From positions 558,001 through 622,000 of the forward strand of contig JASBNA010000019.1 of the NCBI GenBank assembly GCA_038087015.1: DNA of 64,000 bases, read 5' to 3'. The position numbers and the translations under genes are program-made. This document shows positions 59,979-64,000 of this stretch, in pieces. Positions within the stretch are counted from its first letter, which is position 1. Each line of letters opens with the position of its first letter. The notes beneath the pieces were generated by a model, which was not told where the DNA came from, ran no database searches, and was given only the letters and a program-made list of their open reading frames with translations. Source of the stretch: Cerrena zonata. Taxonomy: Eukaryota; Basidiomycota; Agaricomycetes; Polyporales; Cerrenaceae.

Positions 59979-60416
59979 AATCTACATACTTATTAGTCTT
60001 GCGCTCTTACCGGAGCTCTTTCATTTCATTTCATTATTAAGATCCTAATTCGTATGTACATGCATATGCATATGTTTGGTTCTCCATTTCTCTCTTCTCC
60101 GAAATTGTCACAATCCATCCTGTGGCATTATTCCAGACAAATGTCTTAGTCGTTGTACCTGTATCTAGGCGAACCCAGTATTCATTTAGCATTTACCTTT
60201 CGTCACACCGGGGCGTATGAGCTGAGAAGCTCAAACTTAATCGAAGGATGTGCCAACAATTCTGTGATTGATATAGATAGCTCACATTTTACGTGTAGTA
60301 TCGAACTTACATATTATATGTATAGTAGGGAGGGAAGTATATTCAGGCTGCTGAAGCTTCGGAATCGTAGCGACGAGTCACGGTAAGGAGTTAGGTAAAC
60401 GTTCACTTCGGAATTC
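59979..60416. other. Convergent 3' flanks
   Basis: About 440 bases between hAT gene 2 and the pseudogene; contains GCATATGCATATG near 60062. No gene. Confidence 0.3.
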
Positions 60417-62515
60417 TTAGTCAACGTCGAACCTGGGGACAGATGTCATGGAGATCATCTCATTCCCACGTCCAGTGGTCTCCGTCCTCGGAATATACTC
60501 CTTCTGATCCAACTCTGCAATAGTCTTGTACGTGAAGACCTTATACATTGCGCGGAGGCCATTGGCGACATCTTGTCTGTTGTAATTACGACAGTTGTCT
60601 CAATCACATCTATCGAAGATCAGTCAGAGTAATAAAGGCAATTGAGCAATACTCACGCAGCAGCCAAGTGTAACGCTAGACCGTCGACAACAGACAAGTG
60701 ATTTTCCTTTGACTTCTCACCTCTCACCTCCTTTACACCTTCTCCGTCTCCTTCTTATTCTTCCACTTGCCTAACATCTCTAATCAGTAGAGTAGCCCTT
60801 TCTCCAAGCCTGCGGAGTCAATCGTCTTCTTTCGTTGAGCCTTGTAGCTGACGTAGTGGCCATCAGCGTTATCCTCGTCTTCGTTGCTATCATGACCGTC
60901 GCTATCATCGCCGTCTTTTCCATCGGCCTTTTGAAGAAACTCGTCCAGAAACTTGTCCCTTCGTGTAAGGGCTTTTCGGACAGCGGGGTCGGTACGACTC
61001 GGGGATCTAATGGTAAATTTTCCCTTCTCAATTCGGTCGGAAAGCCAGTCATACGCATCCTCCCAGCAAGGGAATATGTTTTCGACTTTATCGATAACAC
61101 GGTTCTTAGCCTCCACGAGTACCTGAGTTATCAAGCTCAGAGCCTTCTGACGAACTTCGGCGGATTTGCTTTTCGCAAAACCGTCGATGATGATCCCCAA
61201 AGCTTTCAGCGTCTTTGCCCGCGAGGGAAGAGTGTCGAAGAGTTGGAGAAGATCCTTGGGTGAATCTGATTTGAATATTTCTGTAGCGGTGTGGTAGTCT
61301 GTATTCGAGGGTTTGGGCTTCTTATCAAATACATGTTCGCGGATAATTTCAAGTTGTTTCGTGAGTTCCGGAGTTTTGCCACAAGTCTTGCGATACAGTA
61401 CGGACGAGATATATTGTTTGAAGGCTTGAATACGACCCTAGTGCTGCTCATAGAGTAGTGTAGTAGCTATATCTCTCATCTTTGGAGTCCAATGAGCCAT
61501 CTGGGATCTAGAACCGTCCATCTGTTCTACGTCAAGTAAGATAAGTCTGGATGAGTTATGAAGTTACACAGCCAATAGAACATTTACCGTCTTCATAACC
61601 TAAATAATCACAAATTTCCTCTTTGATATTGAAACGGTCAATATCGGCAAGGATAGCCTTCGTGGACCCTTTCTTAGATCCGACAGAGACCAACAGCTCT
61701 CTCCACATCCAAGCAATGAATTGCATGGCGTTTGCCTTGTCTTTGTATATTACCCTCCCGGAGGAATTCAAGATCGTTATGTTGTCGTCGAAGTCGCGAA
61801 AGTCCACGCTGATTCACCAGTTCAGTAGTTTCCATGAATATAGATATCCGAGCTTACGGAGAATCACATTGTTCAACCTCCTCTATAACGGTTGTACACA
61901 ATACGAGGCATTTGTGGACCAATTGAACATCCAAAGCCTTCTCGATACCAATTTGCCATAAATTGGGGAGCCATTTCAAAATTTCGCTGGCAATCTCCAT
62001 CATAATATCTCCTGAACGAAGCCCTAAACATTAGTTCCGATCAAACGAGAACAAAAATATCGGAAAAGGAACCTTGTTCTTCATATTCGTCGTCACTGTT
62101 ACATTTGACGTCCTTGAGGAACAGCTTAACTTTGGTGTTTAAGCTCTTCTCATGGACATTATACTTGATAAGACCTCGCAGCTCCGCAACCCTGATATCC
62201 TCTTGAGCCAAGTCGAGTCTTTCGATGATCTGTTGTTGCGCTTCGGGCGAAAGTTCATCAAGCGCGGGGTACAGATACTTCTCCAACAGACTTGGAAGAG
62301 AGTCAGCCGGTACTTTGGATGAAATCATACGTAGAGTATCGCTAGGTTTCTCTCCCTATAAGCATAAGGATAAGCATCAGGAGTTCGCGTTAATCATGAC
62401 ACGTAGACATGCTACTAGTGCAAAGTGGGACATGCTTCATGCAGCATCTCACACTCACCGCTCTCGCACTGACACCTTCATTGGAGGTCTTTCGTTTCTT
62501 CGACACTCGTGGCAT
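60417..62515 (-). pseudogene. Dead inverted paralogue of the orphan gene at 3178-5343
   Basis: Same exon order and nearly the same exon lengths as the copy at the left end of the window: 62515-62459, 62355-62073, 62023-61858, 61808-61588 (221 bases in both copies), then 61526 downward. The start is MPRVSKKRKTSNEG. Three premature stops interrupt it: TAG 61438-61440 (replacing the Gln of HQDRI), TGA 60784-60786 (replacing Trp of LLYWLE) and TAA 60733-60735 (replacing Trp). Downstream homology resumes (DVANGLRAMYK, ELDQKEYIPR) to TAA 60417-60419. Splice sites are all still canonical. Confidence 0.8.
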
Positions 62516-64000
62516 ATGTGGGTAGAGTCAAAGTAGGGTATGTGCCGAAGAGTATGCATCGTCAGTGTCAATTACGTATACGGCAAACTAGTACACATCA
62601 ACTAATCAATTTTTGAATATTTCCGGAATCTTAAATAATGAACTTATACTGTAGTATTCCTGAGAATATATGATATTGTTACCGTCGGACTGAGGAGCAG
62701 TCTACCTCAGGGCTGCCTTGATCGAAAAACGAGGGAAGGGCGACCTTAATGCTTCTTGATCTACGGAACACTAAACGATAATAAGCGTCAGCCGCGGACT
62801 CTATGTGCGTTTCCATAACGCAAGGCGGACGATCAAAGGATTTCAAAAGCAAGATTAGCTTCACATGGATAGGCAGGGGACGAACGGTACGCGGCTCTTC
62901 TGATCGGACGGAAGTAAAGATGGCGATGTAGATGAAATAGACCGGGTCTGTAGATCGAGGGTCCCCCACATAAGAAAACCCAAAAGAGATATATGCGTGT
63001 GTCGTTAGAGACCGCCGGGAAGCAAGGATCTCTGGAAATTTTGATTGATTGGCTGTTGACGCTTGGTTGTGGCAGATGTACGGAGGTGCATGTCATACCA
63101 GAAAAAGAGAAAATTCTTTCCCGCATAGCATAGTCGTGGGATACAAGGATTCTATGCAAATATGAAGCTTGAGAGCGCTGCACAGTCGAAGGATAAGTAA
63201 CACACCTAGGCCGATCGTCAGGGTCAAGGAGCCTTGACTTGAAGCCTTGGTTCCTTTGGTTCGGGGGTCGATTGATGTTACTTGAGATAAAGTTTAACAT
63301 CACAGCATGTCACGCACATCTGTCCTGTACCACCATTTGGCGAAGGATGATGTCAAGCGTGAGACCATACCCGGTGACGATTGTTGACAAGCGGAGTCGG
63401 CACTGTGTCTCCCAGAGAGAGCCTGCAGCAAAGCTCCTTCGATAAAGAGCAAACGATGAGGCCTGAGAGTTGGTGACGACGGCAAGCATCGAGGAGGTGA
63501 TGAAAAGATATTCTTAGAAGCACATATTGACTAATGAAGACTTTACGAAGTAAGCACAGAAAGTGCGCAGGTGGCATTCCTTCTTGGTATCATGGTGGGG
63601 AACAGGTTGTGTCTTAGTGTTCCCAATCCTGATAGCAGATAGGTATGAAGGTAAGGCAAGTCAGGGTGAGTCAAGGTACCCTACGCTCGTCAACCTCACG
63701 GCGGTTCGTACGCATACAGCAAGTTGTAAGTTCGTCTGCTTGGCATACCGGTAATTGCCGAAGCATCGGGATCTGGGTTCTGTACCTGTGAATTTACCTT
63801 GCCCTGCCTTGGATCCCGCACATCACACTGACATTCCCTTACTGGAATGCAATGTCTGCTTCGTCGGTATTTGCGAATGTTACCGCCACGGTTTGGATAT
63901 CTCTTTGTCAATTACCACTCTATTTCTGCCTGTATCTCGGCACCTGAACTCTAAAAAATTCTTTCCCATCGGGATTCGGGGCAGCATCCTCGAATATGTC
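62516..64000. other. Right edge of the window, no supported gene
   Basis: About 1.5 kb. Minus-strand ORFs (62679-62969, 62833-63303) overlap in different frames and have no recognised domain. Possibly part of a gene that continues past 64000. Confidence 0.3.

Overview
The window looks like nuclear DNA of a filamentous basidiomycete, probably an agaricomycete. Almost every gene is broken by GT-AG introns of about 45-70 bases. Several families are ones I know mainly from mushroom-forming fungi: two seven-helix DUF6534-type membrane proteins, a GDVG-containing cytosolic family, and a zinc-binding 'CER...RCSAH' family with a C-terminal membrane segment. Conserved eukaryotic housekeeping genes complete the picture. 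I cannot name a genus from sequence alone. Coordinates for spliced genes span first to last recognised coding base; exon limits in the evidence were read by eye from splice signals, frame and paralogue comparison.

Layout: 1-3.1 kb holds a small orphan gene (minus) and a diverged second copy of its 5' half. 3.2-5.3 kb holds an intact five- or six-exon orphan gene; a paralogue with several stop codons lies inverted at 60.4-62.5 kb. 5.3-8.2 kb looks non-coding. 8.2-10.1 kb is the first DUF6534-type gene and 10.8-13.4 kb an agaricomycete family gene with an in-frame stop. 13.7-15.2 kb encodes a multi-pass membrane protein, 16.5-18.0 kb a conserved fungal protein, 18.3-19.7 kb a secreted SGNH/GDSL esterase and 20.3-21.2 kb another membrane protein. 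21.8-23.9 kb is a TPR/J-domain co-chaperone (DNAJC7 type). A tRNA-Phe with an 11-base intron lies at 25.4 kb. 26.6-29.3 kb is a SAM-dependent O-methyltransferase hit by a 504-base MITE exactly at an exon/intron border. 29.8-31.5 kb is the second DUF6534-type gene and 32.5-33.3 kb an intronless, disordered, probably nuclear protein.

From 35.1 to 44.9 kb two secreted class-3 lipase paralogues face each other in inverted orientation. Between them lie a membrane J-domain protein, cytidine deaminase and a HAK/KUP potassium transporter. 46.0-47.1 kb is a SIRT5-type sirtuin, 47.7 kb an F-box remnant and 48.1-49.4 kb a ZNF511-like C2H2 protein with an RGG tail. A nearly perfect foldback element (two 395-base arms) occupies 50.2-51.3 kb. 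Two related hAT-transposase-derived genes on the plus strand (51.8-54.7 and 56.6-60.0 kb) are separated by a minus-strand zinc/membrane protein gene.

I see no operon-like or secondary-metabolite cluster logic. The distinctive signals are duplication and mobile-element activity: inverted lipase pair, intact/dead orphan paralogues, MITE at a splice donor, foldback palindrome and paired hAT genes.
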